Shown in pieces: positions 1-8,649 of a DNA stretch of 64,000 bases. The stretch covers positions 30,305-94,304 of the forward strand of contig NZ_MRWD01000014.1 of the NCBI RefSeq assembly GCF_002093625.1. Direction: 5' to 3'. The stretch comes from Rouxiella silvae (lineage in GTDB: Bacteria > Pseudomonadota > Gammaproteobacteria > Enterobacterales > Enterobacteriaceae). Both the position numbers and the translations under genes were made by a program. The notes below the pieces were generated by a model. That model was not told the DNA's origin and searched no databases. It saw only the letters and a program-made list of their open reading frames with translations. Position 1 is the first letter of the stretch. Every line of letters begins with the position of its first letter.

Positions 1-528
1 AGCGTACAGCAGGCTACGCTCGGGATTGTAGGTAAAGGTGAAATTGGCAGAGCGGTGGCACGCATGGCTAATGCACTGGGCATGGAGGCTATTTTTGCCG
101 AGCATAAAGGGGCCGAAGTCATTCGAGAAGGGTATCGCCGATTTGAAGAGGTGATTGCAGAAAGCGATATTCTGACCTTGCACTGTCCTTTAACGCCAAT
201 GACGAAAAACCTGATCGATGGTGCCGTAATGGCTAACATGAAAACCAGTGCTTTGCTAATTAATACGGCCCGCGGTGCGTTGATTGACGAAGTGGCGCTC
301 GCGGATGCGCTGCGTGCACAAACCCTGGCTGGTGCCGCGCTCGACGTGCTAAGCGCCGAACCGCCACCGCCGTCACATCCCTTGCTCGACGCTTCGCTGG
401 CTAACCTTATTATTACGCCGCATATTGCATGGGCTAATGAAAGTGGATCGATAAATCTAAATAAAGGAATTAATTATAACCTTGCAGGCTACTTTTCAGG
501 AAAAATAAAGAACAGAGTCAACGCATAA
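1..528 (+). CDS. D-isomer-specific 2-hydroxyacid dehydrogenase, 5'-truncated by window edge
   Basis: The reading frame is open from base 1, so only the C-terminal 175 residues are present. The fragment begins just before the NAD-binding glycine motif GKGEIG of the Rossmann domain. It continues with a conserved HCPLTPMT stretch and NTARGALIDE, the arginine-containing segment next to the dinucleotide, and then TPHIAW, whose histidine is the general acid. These are signatures of the glycerate/phosphoglycerate/lactate dehydrogenase family, which reduces 2-keto acids with NAD(P)H. The exact substrate cannot be assigned. The DctA-like carrier starts 70 bases downstream on the same strand, which suggests a shared operon for uptake and oxidation of a hydroxy acid; that is inference. 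Confidence 0.85.
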   Translation, partial: SVQQATLGIVGKGEIGRAVARMANALGMEAIFAEHKGAEVIREGYRRFEEVIAESDILTLHCPLTPMTKNLIDGAVMANMKTSALLINTARGALIDEVALADALRAQTLAGAALDVLSAEPPPPSHPLLDASLANLIITPHIAWANESGSINLNKGINYNLAGYFSGKIKNRVNA

Positions 529-598
529 TAACATCTGGCCTATAAAAAATAAAAACCCTACATCATCCTTCGCAAGAGGGAGTTCACGAGGATATATT

Positions 599-1978
599 AT
601 GTCTAAGAACATCGCTACCTCGAATGTAAATAATAAGACCCCGTGGTATAAACACTTATATGTTCAAGTGCTTATTGCTATTATTGTGGGTGTTATCTTT
701 GGACATTTTGCCCCCGATGCGGGGACACAAATGAAACCCTTAGGTGATACCTTTATTAAAGTTATCCGCCTACTTATTGCGCCGATTGTTTTCTGCACTA
801 TTGTAAGCGGCATCGCCAATATGAAAAGCCTAAAAAATATTGGCAAGATTGGCATCAAGGCTTTATTGTATTTTGAGATTTTAACCACGCTGGCACTTAT
901 TATTGGCCTAGTGAGCGTTAATATAATGCAACCTGGTGCAGGAATGCACATTAATCCTGCGACGCTCGATGCCAAAGCGATTTCTTCCTATACGCAGGCT
1001 GCTCACGACCAAAGCGTGGTGGGTTTTCTGACCCATATTATTCCTGAAACGGTTTTCGGTGCCTTTGCCGAGGGTAATATTCTTCAGGTGTTGTTTATCT
1101 CGATCCTGTTTGCTTTTGGTTTGCAACTGCTGGGTGACATGGGTAAACCGCTGCTGGCAACCATTGACCTCATTGCGCAGACGTTTTTCCGCATGCTAAA
1201 AATTGTTATGTATGTCGCTCCGCTGGGCGCCTTTGGCGGTATGGCTTTTACCATCGCAACCTATGGGTTGGGTTCGCTAGCGGCCTATGGCAATCTGCTG
1301 ATTTGTTACTATCTGACGGGTTTTATCTTTGTATTTGTCATCCTCAACGCTATCGCAAAAGTGGCGGGCTTTAGCCTGATGCGATTTTTGCGGTACATCC
1401 GCGATGAGTTGGTTCTGGTTTTGGGTACTTCCTCGTCAGAATCGGCGCTGCCCCGTTTAATGAACAAGCTTGAGAAATTGGGCTGCGAAAAATCGGTGGT
1501 TGGGCTGGTAGTTCCCTCCGGTTACTGTTTTAACCTCGATGGAAGCTGTATCAATATGACCGTGCTGGTGATTTTTATTGCGCAGGCGCTGGATATTCCG
1601 CTGACAATCGAGCATCAGATAACCATTCTGTTGGTTCTGCTTCTGACCTCAAAAGGCGCGGCCAGCGTTAGCGGCGGCGCCTTTATTACCCTCGCCGCCA
1701 CGCTCGGTTCAACCCACAGTGTGCCCGCCGCGGGGTTGGTGCTGGTGTTGGGCGTCTATCGATTTATCTCAGAAGGTGGGGCGTTAATCAACGTTATCGG
1801 CAACGGCGTCGCCACGCTGGTAATTTCCCGCTGGAATGGCTCTTTAGACATGAATATTTTGAGAGACGAGCTGGCCTCTGGGCATCGGCCGCAGAGAAAA
1901 CAAGATATGACGTTAACCGACAGTTATCTTCAGGCAAAGGAGATGGCCAAAACATCGTCGTTGGGCAGGCAGGTTTAG
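599..1978 (+). CDS. DctA-like dicarboxylate/amino acid:cation symporter (DAACS family)
   Basis: A 459-residue inner-membrane carrier of the GltPh/DctA fold. It starts with the MKPLGDTFIKVIRLLIAP segment of the family and carries the serine-rich hairpin TSSSESALP and the TM7 motif NLDGS. It is about 30 residues longer than E. coli DctA (428), mostly in its N- and C-terminal tails. The TM8 segment reads YRFISEGGALINVIGN where DctA as I recall it has DRFMSEARALTNLVGN, so the arginine that contacts the distal carboxylate in this family is replaced by glycine. The real substrate may therefore not be a C4-dicarboxylate. Together with the upstream hydroxyacid dehydrogenase, a hydroxy or keto acid is plausible. 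The start follows a weak GAGG-like site 6-10 bases upstream. Confidence 0.85.
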   Translation: MSKNIATSNVNNKTPWYKHLYVQVLIAIIVGVIFGHFAPDAGTQMKPLGDTFIKVIRLLIAPIVFCTIVSGIANMKSLKNIGKIGIKALLYFEILTTLALIIGLVSVNIMQPGAGMHINPATLDAKAISSYTQAAHDQSVVGFLTHIIPETVFGAFAEGNILQVLFISILFAFGLQLLGDMGKPLLATIDLIAQTFFRMLKIVMYVAPLGAFGGMAFTIATYGLGSLAAYGNLLICYYLTGFIFVFVILNAIAKVAGFSLMRFLRYIRDELVLVLGTSSSESALPRLMNKLEKLGCEKSVVGLVVPSGYCFNLDGSCINMTVLVIFIAQALDIPLTIEHQITILLVLLLTSKGAASVSGGAFITLAATLGSTHSVPAAGLVLVLGVYRFISEGGALINVIGNGVATLVISRWNGSLDMNILRDELASGHRPQRKQDMTLTDSYLQAKEMAKTSSLGRQV

Positions 1979-1979
1979 G

Positions 1980-2849
1980 CTACGTCTGAACAAAATTTTT
2001 AACGATTATTGACCGTTCATGGCGGCGGGTCGCGAGGGCCAAACGAGCAACAGGAGCACGTCCGCTAATATCAATATAGCGGACGTTTAAAACCTGAATC
2101 TGCGCCACTGAAGCGGGCACCACGGAAATACCCATTTCCGCAGCCACCAGGTTAACCACAGACGATATCTGCGGTGCAATCTGAATGCGGTTAGGCTCAA
2201 AGCCCACCGCGCGGCAGCAGGTCATGATTTCGTCAAACAACGACAGCCCAACGGCAGCAGGAAATAAAATAAAGGGTTCATCTTTAAGCTCGAGCAAGTC
2301 AACGGATTGCTGATGTGCCAGCGGATGCGTCGCTGGAACCGCGACCTTCATGGGCTCATCCTGCAGGCGATATAAGGTCAAATTTTCAGGGGTGCTAATG
2401 CCGGGGCGCATATAGATGACGTCCAGTCGGTTCTCAAGCAGTCCCTCGAGTAGGTACAGCGTGTTGTTTTCCTCAAGATGCAGACGGATCAGCGGCCATG
2501 TCCTTTTAAAATCGCGAATTTGCGCCGCCACCGAAGGGTTAAACGCCGCTGAGCTGGTGAATCCTAAACGTAAATCGCCGGTTAATCCTCGCGCCACGCG
2601 TTGGGCGGCAATCACGGCTTTCTCTGCACTTTCGACCGATCTTATTGCTTCAAACTGAAACGCTATTCCGGCCGCCGTCAGCTCTACGCCGTGAGAAAGA
2701 CGGCGGAATAGAGGGGCTCCAACCGTGGCTTCCAGCGCTTTGATCTGCTGGCTAAGCGGGGGCTGGCTTATGTTTAGGCGTAAGGCCGCGCGGGAGAAGT
2801 TCAGTTCTTCCGCCACCATCAAAAAATACCGCAAGTGTCTTAATTCCAT
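1980..2849 (-). CDS. ynfL: LysR-family regulator, YnfL-like
   Basis: A 289-residue LysR-type transcription factor. The N-terminal winged helix-turn-helix begins MELRHLRYFLMVAEELNFSR and contains LNISQPPLSQQIKALE; a periplasmic-binding-protein-like effector domain with LRLGFTSSAAF follows. The start at 2849 is preferred because the family begins exactly there; a longer frame reaches 2951. It is transcribed away from an MFS gene that resembles ynfM, the same divergent pairing as ynfL/ynfM in E. coli. It probably binds the 116-base intergenic region and controls the exporter; the effector is unknown. The 3' end lies 1 base past the stop of the convergent DctA-like gene, so no room is left for an intervening terminator. 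Confidence 0.85.
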   Translation of the reverse strand: MELRHLRYFLMVAEELNFSRAALRLNISQPPLSQQIKALEATVGAPLFRRLSHGVELTAAGIAFQFEAIRSVESAEKAVIAAQRVARGLTGDLRLGFTSSAAFNPSVAAQIRDFKRTWPLIRLHLEENNTLYLLEGLLENRLDVIYMRPGISTPENLTLYRLQDEPMKVAVPATHPLAHQQSVDLLELKDEPFILFPAAVGLSLFDEIMTCCRAVGFEPNRIQIAPQISSVVNLVAAEMGISVVPASVAQIQVLNVRYIDISGRAPVARLALATRRHERSIIVKNFVQT

Positions 2850-2965
2850 GATAGTCGCAAAACCTATAGCAGTGGTTAGTGATATATATTGGTAAGTATA
2901 ACCTTGGCTGCCGATAATATTTGCATGGTTCTTAACGAGTGAGGCTTTCACTCAGGGAAAATATT

Positions 2966-4195
2966 ATGCAAGCTCAACGTCAAAACCCCGCGCAGTCTGC
3001 TGAGCAGGGCATTTCACCCGCCACACGCGCCTACTGGTCTGTCAGTGTCGCGCTGTTTTTAGCCGGGTTTTCTACGTTCTCTCTCCTTTACTGTGTTCAA
3101 CCCTTACTGCCCATTTTTGCTCAGCAATTTCACGTCGGTGCGGCGCAAAGCTCACTCGTGCTGTCGCTAACCACGGCTTTTCTAGCATTGTCGATTATTT
3201 TGGTTGGCGCGCTGTCTGAAAACTGGGGACGACGCGAACTGATGTTTATTTCGATGCTGTTGGCGGCCGGGCTGAACGTGGCGGTGGCTTTTGTTCCCGG
3301 TTGGCACAGTTTGTTGGTGATAAGGGCAGCCGAGGGCTTTGTGCTTGGCGGCGTTCCTGCGGTGGCGATGGCGTATCTGGCCGAAGAAATAGACGCCAGC
3401 GGTCTGGGATTATCAATGGGTATATACGTTGGCGGCACGGCGTTCGGTGGTATGGTTGGCCGCGTGGGTATGAGTTATCTGTATGAACAATTCTCTTGGC
3501 AAACGGCCATTATCACCATTGGTGTCATTGACCTTTTTGCTGCGGTGGGATTTTTCATGCTGTTGCCGCCTTCACGGCGTTTTGTGAGACGTAAGAGTTT
3601 TGATCTGATTTTCCATCTCGACGCCTGGCGTCAGCATTTGTTAAACACGCGCTTGCCGTGGGTATTTTTGATGGGCTTCGTGGTGATGGGGGTATTCGTG
3701 ACGATATATAACTATGCCGGATTCCGCCTGATGCAGCGTCCTTATGCGCTTTCACAAACCCAGATTGGCCTGATTTTTACCGCCTATATTTTTGGCATCG
3801 CCGCCTCTTCATTGGCGGGTGGCTTAGCCGATAAATTGGGCCGTCGTCAGGTGCTGTTTTACGGCCTATCGATTTCGGTTATTGGTCTGCTTCTGACGTT
3901 ACTCACCCCTCTATGGCTGATCGTTTTGGGCATCATATTCGTAACCGTCGGCTTTTTTATGACTCACTCAGTGGCCAGCGGTTGGGTCGGACTGCTCGCT
4001 CAAGGAAACAAAGGCCATGCTTCTGCGTTGTATTTACTGGCCTATTATCTGGGGTCAAGCGTATTAGGTTCAGCCGGTGGAACGGTCTGGCAACGTTACA
4101 GCTGGAACGGCGTCGTGCTGTTTTGCGTTATTTTACTGGTGGTGGGTTTTGCGGCGTCCTGTGCGTTAGGAATAAATAAAAAAGTGACGCATTGA
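2966..4195 (+). CDS. ynfM: MFS transporter, YnfM-like
   Basis: A 409-residue 12-TM major facilitator. It has the loop 2-3 motif (ENWGRRELM) and its second-half counterpart (DKLGRRQVL). The C-terminal stretch ALYLLAYYLGSSVLGSAGG closely matches E. coli YnfM as I remember it, so this is more than a generic MFS call. An in-frame GTG at 2939 is possible, but the ATG at 2966 sits 8 bases after AGGGA and aligns with the family start. YnfM has been linked to arabinose and small-molecule efflux; no substrate can be read from sequence. The divergent LysR gene is the likely regulator. Confidence 0.85.
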   Translation: MQAQRQNPAQSAEQGISPATRAYWSVSVALFLAGFSTFSLLYCVQPLLPIFAQQFHVGAAQSSLVLSLTTAFLALSIILVGALSENWGRRELMFISMLLAAGLNVAVAFVPGWHSLLVIRAAEGFVLGGVPAVAMAYLAEEIDASGLGLSMGIYVGGTAFGGMVGRVGMSYLYEQFSWQTAIITIGVIDLFAAVGFFMLLPPSRRFVRRKSFDLIFHLDAWRQHLLNTRLPWVFLMGFVVMGVFVTIYNYAGFRLMQRPYALSQTQIGLIFTAYIFGIAASSLAGGLADKLGRRQVLFYGLSISVIGLLLTLLTPLWLIVLGIIFVTVGFFMTHSVASGWVGLLAQGNKGHASALYLLAYYLGSSVLGSAGGTVWQRYSWNGVVLFCVILLVVGFAASCALGINKKVTH

Positions 4196-4271
4196 GCCTG
4201 GGCGATAAATCGTTATCGTATTGATGTTTAATTAAGCCAAGATGATTTTTAAAATATCAGGATTTAATTCA

Positions 4272-4730
4272 ATGAATAATATCACTTTCCGTGCTGCTGT
4301 CCTCTCAGATTTACCGGCTATTATTGCGATGCTGGCTGACGATATTTTAGGAAAGCAGCGTGAGAATGCTATTTACCCGCCTGCACAAGAGTACGTTGAT
4401 GCCTTTAACGCCATTAACCCTGATGCAAATCAGCTACAGGCCGTTGCTGTTTTGGGGGATAAAATTGTCGGTACACTGCAAATAACGTTTGTGCCCGGAC
4501 TCGCCCGCCGAGGCGCGTGGCGTAGCCAAATTGAAGGCGTAAGAATCGGCGGTGCACATCGTGGGATGGGAATAGGCGAGCTGATGTTTGAATGGGCAAT
4601 ACAGACCTGCAGGTCGCGCGGCTGTTATCTGGTGCAGCTCACTACCGATAATCAACGCCCTGATGCACATCGCTTTTATGAGAAGTTGGGGTTTGTGTCA
4701 ATTCATGCGGGTTACAAGCTTATGCTGTAG
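4272..4730 (+). CDS. GNAT-family N-acetyltransferase
   Basis: A 152-residue single-domain GCN5-related acetyltransferase that uses acetyl-CoA. It starts MNNITFRAAVLSDLPAI, the usual beta1/alpha1 of the fold. It carries the acetyl-CoA pyrophosphate loop GGAHRGMGIGELM (Q/RxxGxG/A) near residue 96 and a C-terminal DAHRFYEKLGF motif. The start at 4272 has AGGA 9 bases upstream; an in-frame ATG at 4242 lacks a clear ribosome site. The acceptor substrate is unknown. It converges on rnt with a bidirectional hairpin terminator between them. Confidence 0.85.
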   Translation: MNNITFRAAVLSDLPAIIAMLADDILGKQRENAIYPPAQEYVDAFNAINPDANQLQAVAVLGDKIVGTLQITFVPGLARRGAWRSQIEGVRIGGAHRGMGIGELMFEWAIQTCRSRGCYLVQLTTDNQRPDAHRFYEKLGFVSIHAGYKLML

Positions 4731-4747
4731 GGCCGCCAGAATTTGTC

Positions 4748-4786
4748 ATAAAAAAAGCGGCGTTGAAACGCCGCTGATTTTTTTAA
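4748..4786. terminator. Bidirectional rho-independent terminator between the GNAT gene and rnt
   Basis: An 8-base-pair GC-rich stem AGCGGCGT/ACGCCGCT (4756-4775) with loop TGAA is flanked by an A tract on the left and a T tract on the right, so it can stop transcripts from both convergent genes. Confidence 0.85.
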
Positions 4787-4812
4787 TTTTTAGAACTTTA
4801 TTCCCGCCGAGC

Positions 4813-5478
4813 TTATTGCTCCGGGTCGCCAGTTTCTTCTTCGGCGATCGGCAGTGGCCAGCCGCCTAAACGTTTCCAGCGGTTGACCAGTTCACAAAAC
4901 AGTTCAGCAGTTTGCTCGGTGTCATATAACGCGGAGTGCGCCTGCGCGCTGTCAAAAACAATCCCAGCGCTAATACAGGCTTTTGCCAGCACGGTTTGTC
5001 CCAGCACTAGCCCGCTCAACGCCGCAGTATCAAACGTGGCGAACGGGTGGAAAGGATTGCGCTTAAGACCCGCGCGTTCGGCGGCGGCCATCAGGAAGCT
5101 ATGGTCGAAATTGGCGTTGTGCGCAACAATAATCGCCCGATTGCAGTCCTGCTCCTTCATTCCCTTGCGGATCGCCTTGAAAATGGCGTGCAGTGCATCG
5201 TACTCGCTCACCGCACCGCGCAGAGGATTGGTGGGATCGATGCCGTTAAAGGCCAGCGCTTCAGGATGTAAAATCGATCCCTCAAAAGGCTCCACGTGAA
5301 AATGCAGCGTTTCGTCGTTGTGCAGCCATCCGTCTTCGTCCATACGCAAGGTTACGGCTGCAATTTCGAGCAGGGCGTCGGTCTGGGCATTAAACCCGGC
5401 GGTTTCTACATCAATTACCACGGGATAAAACCCACGGAAACGACCTTTCAGGGCGTTAATGTCACTTTTGTCAGCCAT
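4813..5478 (-). CDS. rnt: Ribonuclease T
   Basis: A 221-residue DEDDh 3'-5' exoribonuclease that trims tRNA CCA ends and matures 5S and 23S rRNA 3' ends. All three exonuclease motifs are visible: DVETAG (Exo I, near residue 24), HNANFDHSF (Exo II) and HSALYDTE (Exo III, with the catalytic histidine). The length agrees with the family (E. coli 215), and most of the protein is near identical to E. coli RNase T as remembered. The start at 5478 was chosen for MADKSD; the frame extends to 5511 without homology. It lies downstream of gloA on the same strand, as in E. coli, but a terminator hairpin separates them. Confidence 0.95.
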   Translation of the reverse strand: MADKSDINALKGRFRGFYPVVIDVETAGFNAQTDALLEIAAVTLRMDEDGWLHNDETLHFHVEPFEGSILHPEALAFNGIDPTNPLRGAVSEYDALHAIFKAIRKGMKEQDCNRAIIVAHNANFDHSFLMAAAERAGLKRNPFHPFATFDTAALSGLVLGQTVLAKACISAGIVFDSAQAHSALYDTEQTAELFCELVNRWKRLGGWPLPIAEEETGDPEQ

Positions 5479-5554
5479 CTTTATCTTATCTTTAACGAAT
5501 TCAGCGCGCATTATGGCAAATTTTCGAGCCAGATGCAGGAGGGAGAAGCAAATA

Positions 5555-5580
5555 GAAAAAAGGGCGCTGAATTAGCGCCC
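5555..5580 (-). terminator. Rho-independent terminator of gloA
   Basis: Stem GGGCGCT/AGCGCCC (5562-5568 with 5574-5580) is followed, in the minus-strand direction, by a run of T (A tract at 5555-5561 on the plus strand). Confidence 0.8.
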
Positions 5581-5603
5581 CAAAGTCACGGTATTAAAAG
5601 GGC

Positions 5604-6011
5604 TTAGTTGCCCAGACCCTGACCGGCGTGTTTGGACTCGATAAGCTCGATTTTGTAGCCATCTGGGTCTTCAACGAAGGCGATAATGGTGGAGCCGCCT
5701 TTAACTGGACCCGCTTCGCGCACTACGCTGCCACCCGCTTTACGGATGTCTTCGCAGGTTTGTGCTACGTCATCAACGCCCAGCGCCAGGTGACCGAATG
5801 CGGTACCGTGGTCATAGCTGTCAACGCCGTAGTTGTAAGTCAATTCAATGACTGCGCCTTTGCTTTCGTCTTCATAGCCAACGAAGGTCAAATCGTATTT
5901 GTATTCGGTATTTTGACTGGTGCGCAGTACGCGCATGCCCAGCACTTCAGTGTAAAATTTAATGGAACGCTGCATGTCGCCAACGCGGAGCATGGTATGG
6001 AGTAAACGCAT
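5604..6011 (-). CDS. gloA: Lactoylglutathione lyase (glyoxalase I)
   Basis: A 135-residue cytosolic metalloenzyme (nickel-type in enterobacteria) that isomerises the methylglyoxal-glutathione hemithioacetal to S-lactoylglutathione. All four metal ligands of the E. coli enzyme occur at the expected positions: His5, Glu56, His74 and Glu122. It has the full length of the family. It follows nemA by 123 bases on the same strand, matching the nemA-gloA pair of E. coli, where both are induced by reactive electrophiles. Here the two may be partly uncoupled, since a hairpin lies between them (6082-6103). Confidence 0.95.
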   Translation of the reverse strand: MRLLHTMLRVGDMQRSIKFYTEVLGMRVLRTSQNTEYKYDLTFVGYEDESKGAVIELTYNYGVDSYDHGTAFGHLALGVDDVAQTCEDIRKAGGSVVREAGPVKGGSTIIAFVEDPDGYKIELIESKHAGQGLGN

Positions 6012-6081
6012 AATTTCCTCTGATTTCCAGTTAAAATCTATTGAATACTAGACTAACTGAATGAAATTGCTTTGTCTTTAG

Positions 6082-6103
6082 GACTGCGCCCAACAGCGCA
6101 GTC
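6082..6103. repeat. Inverted repeat in the nemA-gloA spacer
   Basis: GACTGCGC and GCGCAGTC (8 base pairs) flank a six-base loop. There is no T tract on either side, so a simple terminator is unlikely; it could be an RNA-processing or attenuation hairpin between nemA and gloA. Confidence 0.5.
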
Positions 6104-6134
6104 TGTAATCAACGTGAGAATAAAAAGGGGATGC

Positions 6135-7226
6135 CTACAGCGTTGGGTAGTCGGTATAACCTTGTGCGCCGCCGCCGTAGAAAGATTCTGGCTGTGGGTC
6201 GTTTAATGGAGCATGGCTTTTTAAACGCTCAACCAGGTCTGGGTTGGCGATATAGCTGCGGCCGAAGGCAACGGCGTCGATGTAACCTTTTTCAATCAGT
6301 TCTTCACCTTTCTCGGCGGTGTAGGCACCCGCGCCGACGATCACACCTTTATAGTGCTGGCGAATAACTTTACGGAATGCCTCGGTATAGGCCTTGCCGC
6401 CTGCCCAATCTGGCTCTGAAATGTGCAGATACGCCAGGTTGCGCTTGTTCAGCTCATCCAGCAGATAGACTGCCGCAGCTTCTTGATCTTCACCGTTGTC
6501 CAAACCGTTGAATGGCCCCATCGGTGAAATACGAATACCTACGCGCTCAGCGCCGATTTCAGCTACGGTGGCGTCAACCACTTCTAGCGTCAAACGAGTG
6601 CGGTTTTCAATGCTGCCGCCGTACTGGTCTTCACGCACGTTTGAGGCCGGTGACAGGAACTGGTGCAGCAAATAGCCGTGGGCGGCGTGCAGTTCGATAT
6701 AGTCAAAGTCTGCTTCGCGGGAATTAGCGGCCGCCTGGCGGAAGTCATTCACAATCCCCGGGATCTCACCAATCTCGAGTGCGCGCGGCGTTGAACAGTC
6801 TTCACGAACCGCATTACCGTGCTCGTCTCGCAGGCTGGTACGGGTGCCTGCGGCAATAGCAGAAGGCGCGACCGGCGCCTGATTGCCTGGCTGCAGGCTG
6901 GTGTGCGAGATACGGCCTACATGCCAAAGCTGCACGGCGATATTGCCGCCTTTAGCGTGAACGCCGGCAACAATTTTTTTCCATGCGGCGGTTTGTTCAG
7001 GCGTGTGTAGACCCGGCGCACCGGCATAGCCTTTCGCCTGGAATGAGACCTGCGTTGCTTCGGTTATAATCAGGCCGGAGCTGTGACGCTGAGCATAGTA
7101 TTCGCCCATCAGTGGCGTCGGGATGTCACCCGGTTCAATACTGCGCAGGCGGGTTAACGGTGCCATGAATACGCGGTTAGGTAAGGTTTTATTGCCGACA
7201 ACGAGAGGGGTAAAAAGCTGGGTCAT
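6135..7226 (-). CDS. nemA: N-ethylmaleimide reductase / alkene reductase (old yellow enzyme)
   Basis: A 363-residue FMN-dependent TIM-barrel ene-reductase that uses NADPH to reduce activated alkenes, quinones and nitro compounds. The N-terminal FMN contact [13 protein letters not shown], the substrate-binding [13 protein letters not shown] and the C-terminal [15 protein letters not shown] match E. coli NemA closely. Length is normal (E. coli 365). In E. coli its TetR-type repressor gene nemR lies directly upstream; here the next gene upstream is ydhL and no nemR is present. A 16-base near-palindrome at 7286-7301 in the promoter region still looks like a TetR-type operator. Confidence 0.93.
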   Translation of the reverse strand: MTQLFTPLVVGNKTLPNRVFMAPLTRLRSIEPGDIPTPLMGEYYAQRHSSGLIITEATQVSFQAKGYAGAPGLHTPEQTAAWKKIVAGVHAKGGNIAVQLWHVGRISHTSLQPGNQAPVAPSAIAAGTRTSLRDEHGNAVREDCSTPRALEIGEIPGIVNDFRQAAANSREADFDYIELHAAHGYLLHQFLSPASNVREDQYGGSIENRTRLTLEVVDATVAEIGAERVGIRISPMGPFNGLDNGEDQEAAAVYLLDELNKRNLAYLHISEPDWAGGKAYTEAFRKVIRQHYKGVIVGAGAYTAEKGEELIEKGYIDAVAFGRSYIANPDLVERLKSHAPLNDPQPESFYGGGAQGYTDYPTL

Positions 7227-7285
7227 GGTTAATCCTTTCTCTAAAAATTAGACTAGTCGATTACTGCATAATCCCTACACGTTAA

Positions 7286-7301
7286 TAGACCGATCAGTCT
7301 A
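7286..7301. promoter_or_regulatory. Near-perfect 16-base palindrome, candidate TetR/NemR-type operator upstream of nemA
   Basis: TAGAC-C-GATC-A-GTCTA is symmetric except for one base pair. A partial copy of the half-site (TAGACTAGTC) lies at 7249-7258, nearer the nemA start. Position and symmetry suit a TetR-family repressor. NemR is the natural candidate, but its gene is absent from the window. Confidence 0.5.
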
Positions 7302-7428
7302 GGTCAACCCGACCCGCTTTCGATAGCTCATTTTGCTACGTAAAGATGCATCGCCTCTGTCGATCTGGTATAAAATGTATCCAACTTGTTAATTATTTAT
7401 CCTTTATATTCACTAAGGCGGAGGAATT

Positions 7429-7668
7429 TTGGCTCAGCAGCTTGAGTTTTTTGACATCCCCAGTCCATGCCGTGGTGTATGTCAGGCAGGTCCTAACGGT
7501 TTTTGCCGTGGTTGCTTTCGCAGCCGCGAGGAGCGTTTTGGCTGGATGAACATGAATGATGTCGAAAAGCGTCACGTACTGCGGCTCTGTCACCAGCGTT
7601 TTCTACGTTTGAAACGCGCGGCAAAGCCCGCTGATGATCCCGCCCCTGAACAGCCTTCTCTGTTTTAA
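7429..7668 (+). CDS. ydhL: DUF1289 family Fe-S/zinc-type small protein YdhL
   Basis: A 79-residue protein starting at a TTG codon with a strong GGAGG site a few bases upstream. It contains the DUF1289 pattern SPCRGVCQ followed by FCRGCFRSREE, giving four clustered cysteines likely to bind metal, and ends EQPSLF exactly as E. coli YdhL does. Its function is not established. It is followed by ydhF in the same direction, as in E. coli. The TTG start is supported by alignment with the E. coli start (MAEQLEFF). Confidence 0.85.
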   Translation: MAQQLEFFDIPSPCRGVCQAGPNGFCRGCFRSREERFGWMNMNDVEKRHVLRLCHQRFLRLKRAAKPADDPAPEQPSLF

Positions 7669-7746
7669 AATCCCTTTTAAATCAATGAAAAATTGCCGAA
7701 AGCAGCTATGCTTGCTGCTAAATAACGAGATAAGGAAATAAATCGC

Positions 7747-8643
7747 ATGGAACAACGTACGCGTATTGCACCGCAAGGACCGGAATTTTCCACGATGATC
7801 TGTGGATATTGGCGGTTGATGGAGTGGGGCATGACAGCGCAACAACTGTTGGCCTTTATCGAGCAGCACGTCGAGTTGGGAATGACTACCGCCGATCATG
7901 CCGACATTTACGGAAACTATCAGTGTGAGGCTGCCTTTGGTGCGGCGATGAAATTGAAGCCGGCGCTGCGTGAGAAGATGCAGTTGGTGAGTAAATGTGG
8001 CATTTCAACCACCGCCGCCCCGGGTAATCGCATCGGCCACTACGTTACCGATAAAGCCTACATTGTTGCGCAGGCAGAGCGCTCGCTGGTGAATTTGCAC
8101 ACCGATTATCTTGACCTACTGCTTATCCACCGTCCCGATCCGCTAATGGACGCGGACGATACGGCAGAGGGTCTTATCGCGCTGCATCAAAGTGGTAAAG
8201 TGAAACATTTTGGCGTGTCAAACTTCACACCCGCACAGTTTCAACTGCTGCAATCTAGGCTGCCGTTTGCACTGGTGACCAATCAGGTCGAGATTTCACC
8301 GATACACCAGCCGGCTATCCTTGACGGTACTTTGGATAGTTGCCAGCAGGAGCGAATTCACCCTATGGCCTGGTCCTGTCTGGGGCAAGGACGGATATTT
8401 AATGACGCGGAGTTCCAACCATTGCGCGACGAGCTGCAAAAAGTGGCCGAAGAGATCGGTGCGCAGACTATCGATCAGGTGATTTACGCCTGGATTATGC
8501 GTTTACCGTCAAACCCGCTGCCTATCCTTGGCACCGGCAAGATTGAGCGCGTGGTCTCCGCGTGGGAGGCATTATCGCTTAATCTTAACCGCCAGCAGTG
8601 GTTCCGCATTCGCAAGGCGGCGCTGGGTTACGACGTTCCGTAA
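7747..8643 (+). CDS. ydhF: Aldo/keto reductase family oxidoreductase YdhF
   Basis: A 298-residue aldo/keto reductase TIM barrel. It contains the HADIYGNY segment (catalytic Asp and Tyr), SKCG (catalytic Lys), LLLIHRPDPLMDAD (active-site His) and GVSNFTPAQF. The length equals E. coli YdhF, and the C-terminus QQWFRIRKAALGYDVP is essentially identical. It probably reduces aldehydes or ketones with NADPH; the physiological substrate is unknown. It converges on ydhK with only 6 bases between the stops. The sodC gene that E. coli has at this point is missing. Confidence 0.9.
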   Translation: MEQRTRIAPQGPEFSTMICGYWRLMEWGMTAQQLLAFIEQHVELGMTTADHADIYGNYQCEAAFGAAMKLKPALREKMQLVSKCGISTTAAPGNRIGHYVTDKAYIVAQAERSLVNLHTDYLDLLLIHRPDPLMDADDTAEGLIALHQSGKVKHFGVSNFTPAQFQLLQSRLPFALVTNQVEISPIHQPAILDGTLDSCQQERIHPMAWSCLGQGRIFNDAEFQPLRDELQKVAEEIGAQTIDQVIYAWIMRLPSNPLPILGTGKIERVVSAWEALSLNLNRQQWFRIRKAALGYDVP

Positions 8644-8649
8644 AGAATG

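Noticed and set aside
4883..5299. 138-residue plus-strand frame
   Set aside because: Fully antisense to rnt, which has all family motifs.
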